From assembly GCF_036174265.1 (NCBI RefSeq), contig NZ_CP108055.1, positions 1,984,001 through 2,048,000 of the forward strand: 64,000 bases of DNA. The letters run 5' to 3'. Positions 44,472-52,038 of this stretch are shown one piece after another; the first letter of the stretch is position 1; the number at the start of each line of letters is the position of its first letter. The notes beneath the pieces were generated by a model, which saw only the letters and a program-made list of their open reading frames with translations, did no database searches and was not told the origin of the DNA. This DNA is from Streptomyces sp. NBC_00285. Lineage in GTDB: Bacteria; Actinomycetota; Actinomycetes; Streptomycetales; Streptomycetaceae. The position numbers and the translations under genes were made by a program.

Positions 44472-44735
44472 TCAGCCCGCCACCAGCACAACCAGGCTGA
44501 CCAGAAGCATGCGGCGCTTGCCGACCATGTCTCCCGGTCGGCCCATCACGGGGGTGGCAACGGCGGCCGCGAGCAGTGTGGCGGTGATGACCCAGGAAGT
44601 GTTCGACGGCGAGGGTCCCAGGTGCTTCGGAAGGTCCGGGACGATCGGGATGACCAGGGACTGCATCAGCAAGAACACGATCCCGCCCCCGCCCACGCGC
44701 CGCCGCTTCTCCGTGGTGACCGCGCGGACGTGCGC
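44472..44735 (-). pseudogene. N-terminal fragment of an MFS drug exporter
   Basis: About 80 codons read TTEKRRRVGGGGIVFLLMQS, then a second hydrophobic part with VITATLLAAAVATPVMGRPGDMVGKRRMLL, which is the MFS loop-2 signature of EmrB/QacA-type exporters. A stop follows immediately (VVLVAG then TGA), so only two helices remain. It lies directly downstream of the tetR gene on the same strand and may be a former partner of it. Confidence 0.65.
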
Positions 44736-44759
44736 TCTGCATCGGTGACGGCGGCAGCT

Positions 44760-45422
44760 CTACGACCGCAGCAGGTACCGGCACGCCATGTCGCTCAGGG
44801 AAGCGAGGAAGGCGTCGTCGTCGGCCTCGGCGTCGGCGATGGCCGGTCCGTACGCCACGCGGACGACGAGTGTGGAGAAGACGGTGGTGTACGCGGCCCG
44901 CACGGCCGGCTCCGGGTCATCGTGGTCCATGTGCTCGCCGACCTCGAGCAGGACGCCGGTGAAGAGCCGGCCGAGTTCTGCGCTGTAGGCAGCACCGCGC
45001 CGGTGGATCTCCGGGTGCGCTCCGGAGATGAGGATCACCGCTCGCAGCAACGCGGCATGCCGGCCGAAGATGTCGGCGACCGCGCGCACCGCCCGTTCCA
45101 CAAGCAGGTCCGGCGACAGGTCCCGCCAGTGCCCAGCGTCGGCGAAGACCGAGTGGTCGGCCCGGACACGGGCCAGCCCGTGCTCGTAGACGGCGAGGAA
45201 CAGAGCGTCCTTGCTGTCGGTCCGGGCATAGATCGCCCTCGGCGCCACCTGGGCACGGTCGCACACTGCCGCGATCGTGAACGCCTCGTACCCGCCCTCC
45301 TCCAGCAGTGCCACCCCGGCGTCGAGCACCCGTGCCCACGCCTCCCGACTGCGTTTCTGCAACGGCGGCCTGATCGCGAGGGGATCGCCAGCGGCGTTAT
45401 CAGCCGATGTGGACGACGTCAC
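44760..45422 (-). CDS. TetR-family regulator
   Basis: The protein is 220 aa from GTG 45422 (GGAGGG 9 nt upstream). The earlier in-frame TTG at 45449 has no such site. The N-terminal helix-turn-helix (about 20-70) includes EAFTIAAVCDRAQVAPRAIYARTDSKDALF, and the C-terminal ligand domain is helical. Upstream lies a promoter with two GTAG...CTAC inverted repeats that also occurs, with a fragment of this same gene, at 54786-54933. The intact protein may therefore act on both. Confidence 0.85.
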   Translation of the reverse strand: MTSSTSADNAAGDPLAIRPPLQKRSREAWARVLDAGVALLEEGGYEAFTIAAVCDRAQVAPRAIYARTDSKDALFLAVYEHGLARVRADHSVFADAGHWRDLSPDLLVERAVRAVADIFGRHAALLRAVILISGAHPEIHRRGAAYSAELGRLFTGVLLEVGEHMDHDDPEPAVRAAYTTVFSTLVVRVAYGPAIADAEADDDAFLASLSDMACRYLLRS

Positions 45423-45467
45423 CGATGGGTTCCCTCCGATGCGCGGCAACCGCCGCCGAACAGTTAC

Positions 45468-45522
45468 TTGACAGAACCGTAGCAGGCGCTACCCTCTTGC
45501 TTTAATCGTAGCGCTCACTACG
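45468..45522 (+). promoter_or_regulatory. TetR-type promoter/operator, copy A
   Basis: TTGACA (45468-45473), 16 nt, TACCCT (45490-45495). The spacer holds GTAGCAGGCGCTAC (45479-45492), a perfect 5-bp inverted repeat overlapping the -10 box. A second repeat, CGTAGCGCTCACTACG, lies at 45507-45522 around the expected transcription start. Binding would block the plus-strand promoter. The same layout is found at 54879-54933. Confidence 0.65.
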
Positions 45523-45553
45523 CTTTGACCATTTCCACTGCCGGAGGACCTTC

Positions 45554-45592
45554 ATGCTGATCGCGTTCGGCAGTGTCCGCGCCCTTCCCTGA
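45554..45592 (+). pseudogene. 5' stub of an ABM-type monooxygenase gene
   Basis: After a good ribosome site (CCGGAGGA) the frame reads MLIAFGSVRALP and stops. The intact gene at 54966 starts MLIVIGSARALPGRRADL, so this is the broken start of the same gene. The sequence after it, to 45817, is degenerate, with only short pieces such as a frame ending TLITDWIADTFAVATT and no gene that I recognise. Confidence 0.65.
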
Positions 45593-45817
45593 CCTGAGAC
45601 CAGGCCGTCCACGCCCCCAACCGCGACCTGCGGATCTCCACCCCCAACGAGGGTGCCACCGAGCACATCGGGCTAGATCCACCTCGCGCACGTCAGCACC
45701 TTGATCACCGACTGGATCGCCGACACCTTCGCCGTGGCGACGACGTGACCGCACTCGGCAGAGGGATGACAGCCAGATCCCTGCCGCATCGCGCACCACT
45801 ACCTTCCAAGGAATCTC

Positions 45818-46672
45818 ATGTTCGCCAAAATCAACGGTATTGATCTCTTCTTCGATGTCGTCGGATCGGGTCTCTCTGTAATGGAGAAGAGTCTCGAATC
45901 GAAGCCGGTGCTGTTCGTTCACCATGGGGGCCCGGGAGGCGATCACAGCCTTTTCCGACCGTGGCTCGACGGCCTGCAGGACACGGCGCAGATCGTCTAC
46001 TTCGACCACCGGGGCACAGGACGATCCAGCCGCGCAGACGTCAGCACCTACACGTTGGAACAGATGGCCGACGACATCGAGGCGCTGAGGCTCTATCTCG
46101 GGATCGAGGCGCCTGTGCTGCTTGGCGCCTCATTCGGCGGCATGGTCGCTCTGCAGTACGCCGTCCGCTATCCCGATTCGCTGTCGAAGCTGATCCTGGC
46201 CGACACGGCGCCGAGCAACGAATATCACGCGCTCTCGATGAAACAAGTTGCCGAGGTGGCCAGCGCAGAGCAGATGGAGCTGATAACAGCTCTGTTCGGG
46301 GGGACCATTACCCCTGAGAAGTACGCCAGGTGGGCCGAAGTCGTCGGGCCCCTCTACTACCGTACGGTCCCACCGCTGGCCGAAAGGGAAGCTGTGGACG
46401 CACGCGTAATAGCCGGACCCGAGGTGGCTGAACACGTCATGAAGCACGAACTGCCTTCTTATGACGTCCGTGCACAGCTGGGCGCCATTCACATTCCAAC
46501 CCTTGTTGTCACGGGTAGGTATGACTGGGTCACACCGCCATCACAGTCGGAAGAAATCGTGAAGGGGATTCCCCATGCAAACTTCCACATCTTTGAGAAC
46601 TCCGGCCACAACCCTTTGGTGGAAGAGACTCAGGAATTCCTCCAGACCATCTCTCGATTCATTCAGTCATGA
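45818..46672 (+). CDS. Alpha/beta hydrolase, proline-iminopeptidase-like
   Basis: The protein is 284 aa. It has the oxyanion motif HHGGPGGDHS near residue 32, nucleophile elbow GASFGG near 106, acid in GRYDWVTPP near 236 and catalytic His in SGHNP near 264. The HGGPGG motif and overall shape match prolyl aminopeptidase/epoxide-hydrolase-type enzymes. Codon use is clearly less GC-rich than in neighbouring genes, a sign of recent transfer. A good ribosome site (AAGGAA) precedes the ATG. Confidence 0.85.
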   Translation: MFAKINGIDLFFDVVGSGLSVMEKSLESKPVLFVHHGGPGGDHSLFRPWLDGLQDTAQIVYFDHRGTGRSSRADVSTYTLEQMADDIEALRLYLGIEAPVLLGASFGGMVALQYAVRYPDSLSKLILADTAPSNEYHALSMKQVAEVASAEQMELITALFGGTITPEKYARWAEVVGPLYYRTVPPLAEREAVDARVIAGPEVAEHVMKHELPSYDVRAQLGAIHIPTLVVTGRYDWVTPPSQSEEIVKGIPHANFHIFENSGHNPLVEETQEFLQTISRFIQS

Positions 46673-46689
46673 GACAAGAGAATCAGATG

Positions 46690-47105
46690 AACACGGTTCC
46701 CTGATCACAAACACCGACCTCGTCGATGGCCTTGGGGGCATTCCCAAAGCTGGGCCCAGCGTCCTGATGGACGCAGGCCGCGCTGCCTGGATCGGCCAGG
46801 GCAAGAACGCCCCCTCCATCGGCGAAAAACCCGCAATCGACGGCAATGCCGCTCCCTGATTCCCGGCCTCATCAACTCTCATGTCCACGTGAACTCTCAT
46901 GTCCACGGGGCGAATGATGGCCCCGCCGGCCTCTTCGAGCAGGTTGTTAACGCATGCGCCGTCACCACCGTGCGTGACGACGGTGGTGCGAACGGAATCG
47001 CTATCGAGTTGGGCAAAGCGGCCGAGGCCGGCCCCTCGTCGAAGGTCCCCGAATCGTGGCAGCCGACCGGGTCATCACCATGACGGGCGGTCCGGTCACT
47101 TCATG
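46690..47105 (+). pseudogene. Remnant of a metal-dependent amidohydrolase
   Basis: Scattered over frames are the hallmarks of an imidazolonepropionase-like amidohydrolase: LITNTDLVDGLGG, the metal motif INSHVHVN, AVTTVRDDGG, and then RIVAADRVITMTGG. Stops and frameshifts (for example the stop at 46857) interrupt it, and the whole C-terminal part is absent. An intact gene of the same family lies 1.2 kb downstream (48336), although the two are not close copies. Confidence 0.65.
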
Positions 47106-47154
47106 GGAGCACTCGCAGCCTCGAAGCTCGCACCGAACGCAAAGGAGCAACGCT

Positions 47155-48111
47155 ATGACTCGAGTTCCGTATGATTCCGAGCTTCAACCCACAGCCGATC
47201 AGTTCATGGCCACCTACGGTCCGACCATGCCCGCGCACGTTGTCCCATTTGCGCGGTCCCTTTTCGAACAGCAGGTGCCAGGGTTGGACGAGCTCACCGC
47301 CGGTCGCCAGGTCTCCGCACGCACCATCGAAGTCCCAGGTGATGAAACTGGTCCCGCATCCGCCATGACGATCTTTTCGCCGGAGTCGACCGCTGCTGGT
47401 TGCGGAGTGTTCTACATCCACGGCGGAGGGATGGTGATGGGGCATCGGCTAGGCGGCGCGGACGACCTCGTCACCTTGGCGGAGCAGTTGCAGGTGCCGG
47501 TTTTCACCATCGATTACCGGCTTGCACCGGAGGACCCATATCCAGCGGCCGCGAACGATGTACGACGTACCTGGCTCTGGGTGGTTGAACATGCAGCTGA
47601 GCTCGGCGTTGACCCAAGCAGCCTGATCCTCATGGGCGGCAGCGCCGGCGGAGGATTGGCTGCCGGACTGGCTCTGCGTCTACGGGACGAAAAATTGCAG
47701 ACACCTCTGGCGGTCTGCCTACTTTCACCCATGCTCGACGATCGGAACGAATCCGTTTCCAGTCACGACTACGATGGCACCTCGTTGTGGGACCGCGGCT
47801 CCAACCTGATGGCATGGGAAGCCCTCCTGGGTGCGGAGCGATCAACGGTTTCCGCATACGCGGCACCAGCACGCGCCACAGATCTCTCCGAATTGCCACC
47901 CACATATCTTGAAGTTGGTTCGTCCGAGGTATTCCGCGATGAGGTCACTGCATTCGCATCGCGACTGTGGGCTGCCGGCAACCTGGCCGAACTGCACGTG
48001 TGGGCCGGCGGTTTCCACGGGTTCGCCACCTTCGCACCACAAGCGCGGGTGAGCGTGGCATCTCTCACGACTCGTAACGATTGGCTGCGCAGGACGCTTC
48101 TGTCCCGATGA
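47155..48111 (+). CDS. Alpha/beta hydrolase-fold esterase (HSL family)
   Basis: The protein is 318 aa from ATG 47155 (AAAGGAG 8 nt upstream; the longer frame from 47056 is not supported). It has the HSL-type oxyanion motif YIHGGGMVMG near residue 85, nucleophile motif GGSAGGGLA near 160, an acid near residue 260 and His in GGFHGFATF near 292. It hydrolyses small esters or amides. Like its upstream neighbour it has lower-GC codon use than the core genome. Confidence 0.87.
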   Translation: MTRVPYDSELQPTADQFMATYGPTMPAHVVPFARSLFEQQVPGLDELTAGRQVSARTIEVPGDETGPASAMTIFSPESTAAGCGVFYIHGGGMVMGHRLGGADDLVTLAEQLQVPVFTIDYRLAPEDPYPAAANDVRRTWLWVVEHAAELGVDPSSLILMGGSAGGGLAAGLALRLRDEKLQTPLAVCLLSPMLDDRNESVSSHDYDGTSLWDRGSNLMAWEALLGAERSTVSAYAAPARATDLSELPPTYLEVGSSEVFRDEVTAFASRLWAAGNLAELHVWAGGFHGFATFAPQARVSVASLTTRNDWLRRTLLSR

Positions 48112-48126
48112 ACCCCCACTCACGCA

Positions 48127-48339
48127 GTGCGGGAGATCTTCGCCGACCACGACCTGATCGAAGGGCTCGGCTGCGGCTCGATCATCCACGTCCCCGTGAT
48201 CGCCGATGGCCGGACGCTCGGGGTGCTCAACATCCTCGACGCGGAAGCCACCTACGACGACGATGCGGTGGTGGTGGCCGAATCGCTCGCGCCGCCGGCC
48301 GTGTCCGCCCTGCTCAACCTGGAGAAGGAGAACCGGTGA
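48127..48339 (+). pseudogene. C-terminal fragment of a GAF-domain protein
   Basis: The 70 codons from GTG 48127 read IREIFADHDLIEGLGCGS-type sequence, then IHVPVIADGRTLGVLNILD, the second half of a GAF domain. The first half of the domain and any start context are missing, so this is probably the 3' end of a truncated gene. Its stop overlaps the next start by 4 bp (GTGA), so the original pair was a coupled GAF protein and amidohydrolase. Confidence 0.65.
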
Positions 48340-49553
48340 CCGGATCCCTGCTGCTGCGCAATGCCCGCCTGCTCGACCCGCTGTCCGGGAAGTACACCGA
48401 AGGCGACCTGCGGTGTGATTCCGGCCGGATCGTGGAGGCGGGGCCCGGTCTCGCCGCGGCCGACGTGCGTTCGATCGACGTCCGGGGCGCGGTCGTGCTG
48501 CCGGGGCTGGTCGACGCGCACGTGCACGTCACGGCGTCGACCGCGGATCTGGGCTCGCTGCCGTCGTTGTCACCGTCCTATGTGGCCGCTCATGCCGCGC
48601 GCACGATGAGCCGGATGCTCGACCGCGGATTCACCACGGTCCGTGACGCGTCGGGTGCCGACTACGGCCTCGCCGACGCCCAGGCGGAGGGGCTGTTCCG
48701 CGGCCCGCGACTGCTGTTCTGCGGGCGCGCGCTGAGCCAGACCGGCGGGCACGGCGACAGCCGCACCCGCGGCACGCAGGCGAAGGACGATCACCCGTGC
48801 TGCGTGGGCCTGGGCCGGGTGGCCGACGGCGTCGACGCGGTCCGCGCGGCCGCCCGTGACGAGCTGCGCAAGGGCGCCCACCACATCAAGGTGATGGCGT
48901 CGGGTGGCATCGCGTCCCCGACCGACCGCATCGACTCGACGCAGTACTCGGCCGAGGAGCTGCGCGCGATCGTCGAGGAAGCGTCAGCGGCGAACCGTTA
49001 TGTGGCGGCGCACGCGTACACCGCCCGAGCTGTCAACCGCGCTTTGGAACTGGGCGTCCGTTCGATCGAACACGGCAACCTGCTGGACGACCGGAGCGTT
49101 TCGCTGTTCCTCGCCCACGAGGCGTTTTTGGTGCCGACGCTGGTGACGTACTGGGCGCTGAAGGAGGAGGGCCGCGACCACGGGCTGCCGGAGTCGAGCT
49201 GGCGCAAGGTCGACGAGGTTCTGGGCGCAGGCATGGCGGCCCTGGAGCGTGCGGCTCGTGGCGGCGTGAAGCTGGTGTACGGGACGGACCTGCTGGGCGG
49301 GATGCACCGCCACCAGAACCACGAGTTCCGCCTGCGCGGCGAGGTCCAGACCCCGCTGGAGGTGATCCGCTCGGCAACATCGACGGCGGCGGAGTTGCTG
49401 AACCTGACGGGGGAGATCGGGACATTGGCCGTGGGCGCGCACGCGGACCTGCTGGTGGTGGACGGAGATCCGTTGGCCGACCTCGGGGTTCTGGCGGAGC
49501 CGAAGCACTTCCGCCACATCATCCAGGGCGGTGCGGTGGTCTCCGGGACCTGA
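48336..49553 (+). CDS. Metal-dependent amidohydrolase (imidazolonepropionase-like)
   Basis: The protein is 405 aa from GTG 48336. It has an N-terminal beta-sandwich, then the TIM barrel with metal motif DAHVHVTAS near residue 62, a Lys in HHIKVMASGG near 188, His in AHAYTARAVN near 228, His in SIEHGNLLDD near 250 and Asp in YGTDLLGGMH near 315. This is the prolidase/Xaa-Arg dipeptidase-like subgroup of the amidohydrolase superfamily, and the substrate is not predictable. Its ribosome site lies in the preceding GAF fragment. The following 49554-49795 holds nothing that I can call. Confidence 0.87.
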   Translation: MTGSLLLRNARLLDPLSGKYTEGDLRCDSGRIVEAGPGLAAADVRSIDVRGAVVLPGLVDAHVHVTASTADLGSLPSLSPSYVAAHAARTMSRMLDRGFTTVRDASGADYGLADAQAEGLFRGPRLLFCGRALSQTGGHGDSRTRGTQAKDDHPCCVGLGRVADGVDAVRAAARDELRKGAHHIKVMASGGIASPTDRIDSTQYSAEELRAIVEEASAANRYVAAHAYTARAVNRALELGVRSIEHGNLLDDRSVSLFLAHEAFLVPTLVTYWALKEEGRDHGLPESSWRKVDEVLGAGMAALERAARGGVKLVYGTDLLGGMHRHQNHEFRLRGEVQTPLEVIRSATSTAAELLNLTGEIGTLAVGAHADLLVVDGDPLADLGVLAEPKHFRHIIQGGAVVSGT

Positions 49554-49795
49554 CGCCGGATGCACCCCTGACGGGTGTTCACCTGTCGGGCAATCCACGT
49601 GCGGCCCACTAAGGGATAGGCACCATCGGGTCGGGCCAGGTGAGCAAAATGCGCTCCCAGTGGTGCGTCTCAGCACCAGACGGAAAACGTGTCGACCGGC
49701 ATGGGCATCCACTTGCTGCCGTTGGCGGGCTGATGCCGAACGTCGCCCGTCCCGGCACCGCCTGACGAGGCGGTGCCCGAAGGGGCGACCAGATG

Positions 49796-50905
49796 TCATC
49801 GGCGTCCGGGGTGCAATCCCAGCCAGCCCGGGGACGGTGCTCCGGTGACCTCGCCGACGTAGAGGGTCAGCTGCTGCCGGAAGCGTTCCACGAGGGCACG
49901 GTCGGCCATGAACGTGTCGAAGCCGTTCACATTGGCGTTGGGGTAGTCCCAGATGGGGCGATAGCCGGCGTGAGGGGCGACGTCGGTGCGGACGGACCAC
50001 ATGTAGAAGTCGGACTGGGTCTGCTTGTCGAGCCACCAGTTCAGGTACAGCTTGGCGGCGGCCGGGTGCTTGGCGTCCTTGAAGATGGCGGCGCGCTGGG
50101 CCCAGGCCATGAAAGGGTCGCTCTTCGGCAGGACGAAGCGGGTCCTGACCCCGTCGGCCGGGGTCAGCATGCCGTCGGTGCCGAGGGCGACGGCCGCGGT
50201 GCCGGCCTCGACCCGGTCTGCGGGTTCCTGGGTGCCCCGTACCCAGGCGATGTCCTGGGCGACGAAGCGGCGCAGCCAGTCCCAGCCGTACGTGTCGACG
50301 ATGACCTTGTAGAGGTAGAGGACGGCGTCGTCGTCGTTGGGGAACGTCGAGACGATCTTCCCCTTCCAGCGGGGGTCGAGGAGGTCCCGGGCGGAGGCGG
50401 GCGCGGCGGCCCCGGTCTTGTCGACGTTGTAGATCGTGGAGAACGCGTCGACGAAGATGCCGGTCCAGGCGCCGTCGGGGGCTTTGAAGGCGGGGTGTAC
50501 CCGGGAGAAGCCGGCCGGCTTGTAGCAGCGCAGTACGCCTTCCCGCTTCCAGCGCGAGAAGTCCTGGAGGGTCTGCAACTGAACCACGTCGGGGACGAGG
50601 GTGCCGGTGGCGAGCTGGTTGTCGATGCGGGCGTCGTGGAACTTGCTGTAGTCCACGACGATGTCCAGCGTGATGCCCGGGAACGCCTTCTCGAAGGCGG
50701 CCTTGTTGCCGTCCTGCTGGGTGGCGGTGTCGCCGCCCGCGTAGACGATCAGCGAGCCGCCTTCCGCCTTCGCCTCGCGGTACAGCTGCTCCAGGCTCTT
50801 CGTCTCCTCTCCGCCTCCCGTGGCGTGCGCCGTTCCGGCGCCCAGGGCGCCTGCGGCGGCGGTGAGTGAGCCTGCGACGAGTACCTGACGTCGTCCGAGC
50901 GACAT
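49796..50905 (-). CDS. Orphan solute-binding protein, Tat-exported, PotD/FbpA-type
   Basis: The protein is 369 aa. The N-terminus GRRQVLVAGSLTAAAGALG is a twin-arginine-type signal, with a likely cleavage at AHATGG near residue 30. The rest is a type-2 periplasmic binding fold of the iron/spermidine/2-aminoethylphosphonate group. No permease or ATPase gene lies nearby, so it must borrow a transporter or act as a sensor. It is divergent from a marR gene. Confidence 0.82.
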   Translation of the reverse strand: MSLGRRQVLVAGSLTAAAGALGAGTAHATGGGEETKSLEQLYREAKAEGGSLIVYAGGDTATQQDGNKAAFEKAFPGITLDIVVDYSKFHDARIDNQLATGTLVPDVVQLQTLQDFSRWKREGVLRCYKPAGFSRVHPAFKAPDGAWTGIFVDAFSTIYNVDKTGAAAPASARDLLDPRWKGKIVSTFPNDDDAVLYLYKVIVDTYGWDWLRRFVAQDIAWVRGTQEPADRVEAGTAAVALGTDGMLTPADGVRTRFVLPKSDPFMAWAQRAAIFKDAKHPAAAKLYLNWWLDKQTQSDFYMWSVRTDVAPHAGYRPIWDYPNANVNGFDTFMADRALVERFRQQLTLYVGEVTGAPSPGWLGLHPGRR

Positions 50906-51034
50906 GGGGGGATGGTCCCTTCGGTGCGGTGCGGTTCGATCGGCTGCAGGAAAAGTACCTGCAAAGGCAGCTATATTTCAAGCTTCAAGTATCGGATCAG
51001 CTGTCCTGATCTGCAAAAAAACACCACATGGCGG

Positions 51035-51047
51035 GCAAATATATTGC
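51035..51047. promoter_or_regulatory. Candidate MarR operator
   Basis: GCAAATATATTGC, an inverted repeat GCAA-N5-TTGC in an AT-rich stretch, lies 16 nt ahead of the marR start in the divergent promoter region. MarR proteins usually bind such palindromes next to their own gene. Confidence 0.4.
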
Positions 51048-51062
51048 TGTACCGTCAGGTTT

Positions 51063-51539
51063 ATGAGTGAGCTTCTGAACGACGGGGCGGTCGTCCTGTA
51101 CGGCGACATCCTGCGCCTGACCGACGCATTCGGTGGACGGGCCGATCGCACGATCCGCGAGGCCGCCGGGCTCGGCGGGTCCGAGTTCGAGGTGCTGCTG
51201 CGTCTGGCGCGGCATCCGGAGCGCCGTACCACCAGCGCCCGCCTCGCCCAGGACCTCTCCTTCACCTCCGGCGGCCTGACCCGGCTGATGGCCCGGATGG
51301 AAGAGGCCGGGCTGATCACCCGGCACCCTCACCCCGAGGACCGCAGGGCCTCCCTCCTGGAGGCCACCGACAAGGGCAACGACCTGCTGGATCGTGCCCT
51401 CGCCGCGCACGTCCCGCAGATGACCGCCGACCTGATGGAACCACTCACTGTCATCGAGCGGCTGATCCTGCGCGAGCTGGTGACCAAGCTGCTCGCCCAC
51501 TCCACGCGCGGCACGGTCGCCACACCCGCTGGGCCGTGA
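51063..51539 (+). CDS. MarR-family transcriptional regulator
   Basis: The protein is 158 aa from ATG 51063. It has a winged helix with TTSARLAQDLSFTSGGLTRLMARMEEAGLITRHPHPEDRRA (about 58-98), where DRR is the wing motif. The helices on both sides give the dimer interface. MarR proteins answer to phenolic or oxidative signals. It probably controls the divergent binding-protein gene. Confidence 0.88.
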   Translation: MSELLNDGAVVLYGDILRLTDAFGGRADRTIREAAGLGGSEFEVLLRLARHPERRTTSARLAQDLSFTSGGLTRLMARMEEAGLITRHPHPEDRRASLLEATDKGNDLLDRALAAHVPQMTADLMEPLTVIERLILRELVTKLLAHSTRGTVATPAGP

Positions 51540-51723
51540 CCGACCCTTCGCGGCGAAGGCCCACCGGAACGAACGGGGCACCTACGGACAACGGGGCTCC
51601 CTGCTCGTGACCGGCCTCAATAACCAGGCACCGCAAGAAGCCCGTTTCTTCATGCCCACGACCACACCGGCACCTCTGTCGCGGACCGGTTTCGAGTGAA
51701 ACGAAACCCGGACCCGAGCCCGG

Positions 51724-51785
51724 AATGAAGATCCACCATCCTGACTCCTGCTGGTCAGCAGGAGTCAGGATGGTGGATCTTCATT
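51724..51785. repeat. Perfect 62-bp palindrome (30-bp arms, 2-bp centre)
   Basis: Arms at 51724-51753 and 51756-51785 are exact inverted copies around GT. The arm starts AATGAAGATCCACCATCC. The sequence outside does not continue the symmetry. It can be an unusually strong terminator, or two insertion-element ends fused head to head after loss of the element. A gene fragment on the minus strand ends inside it. The preceding 51540-51723 holds nothing that I can call. Confidence 0.85.
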
Positions 51786-51994
51786 GGTGACAGGGCCGGA
51801 TCGTTCAGCGGGGTGCTGTTGGCGTGCAGGCGGGCCGCCCAGCCGAGGTAAGCGCGGCTCAGCATCGGTGGGACGGTGGCGCGCTGCCCGGCTGCGAGTA
51901 CCCGGTCGCGTATCGGCTCAGGCAGTCGTGGCAGAACCTCGAAGAGGCGTCCTCCGAAGCGGACGGGGAGGCTGCCGGCCGGCGACTTGCCCAC
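51755..51994 (-). pseudogene. Unrecognised C-terminal gene fragment ending in the palindrome
   Basis: From GTG 51994 the frame reads 79 residues with coherent high-GC codon use (GSLPVRFGGRLFEVLPRLPE near the start, then VPPMLSRAYLGWAARLH) and stops inside the palindrome (MKIHHPDSC). The frame is open a little further upstream without a plausible start. It looks like the 3' end of a real gene joined to foreign sequence. I do not recognise the family. Confidence 0.4.
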
Positions 51995-52038
51995 CGGAAT
52001 CAGACCGCTGCCCGCGGTCGTGGCGGAACGGCTGGGGT

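Noticed and set aside
48336..49553. Recent duplicate of the amidohydrolase remnant at 46690
   Set aside because: Both belong to one superfamily, but the readable parts differ too much in sequence and GC to be a recent copy pair.
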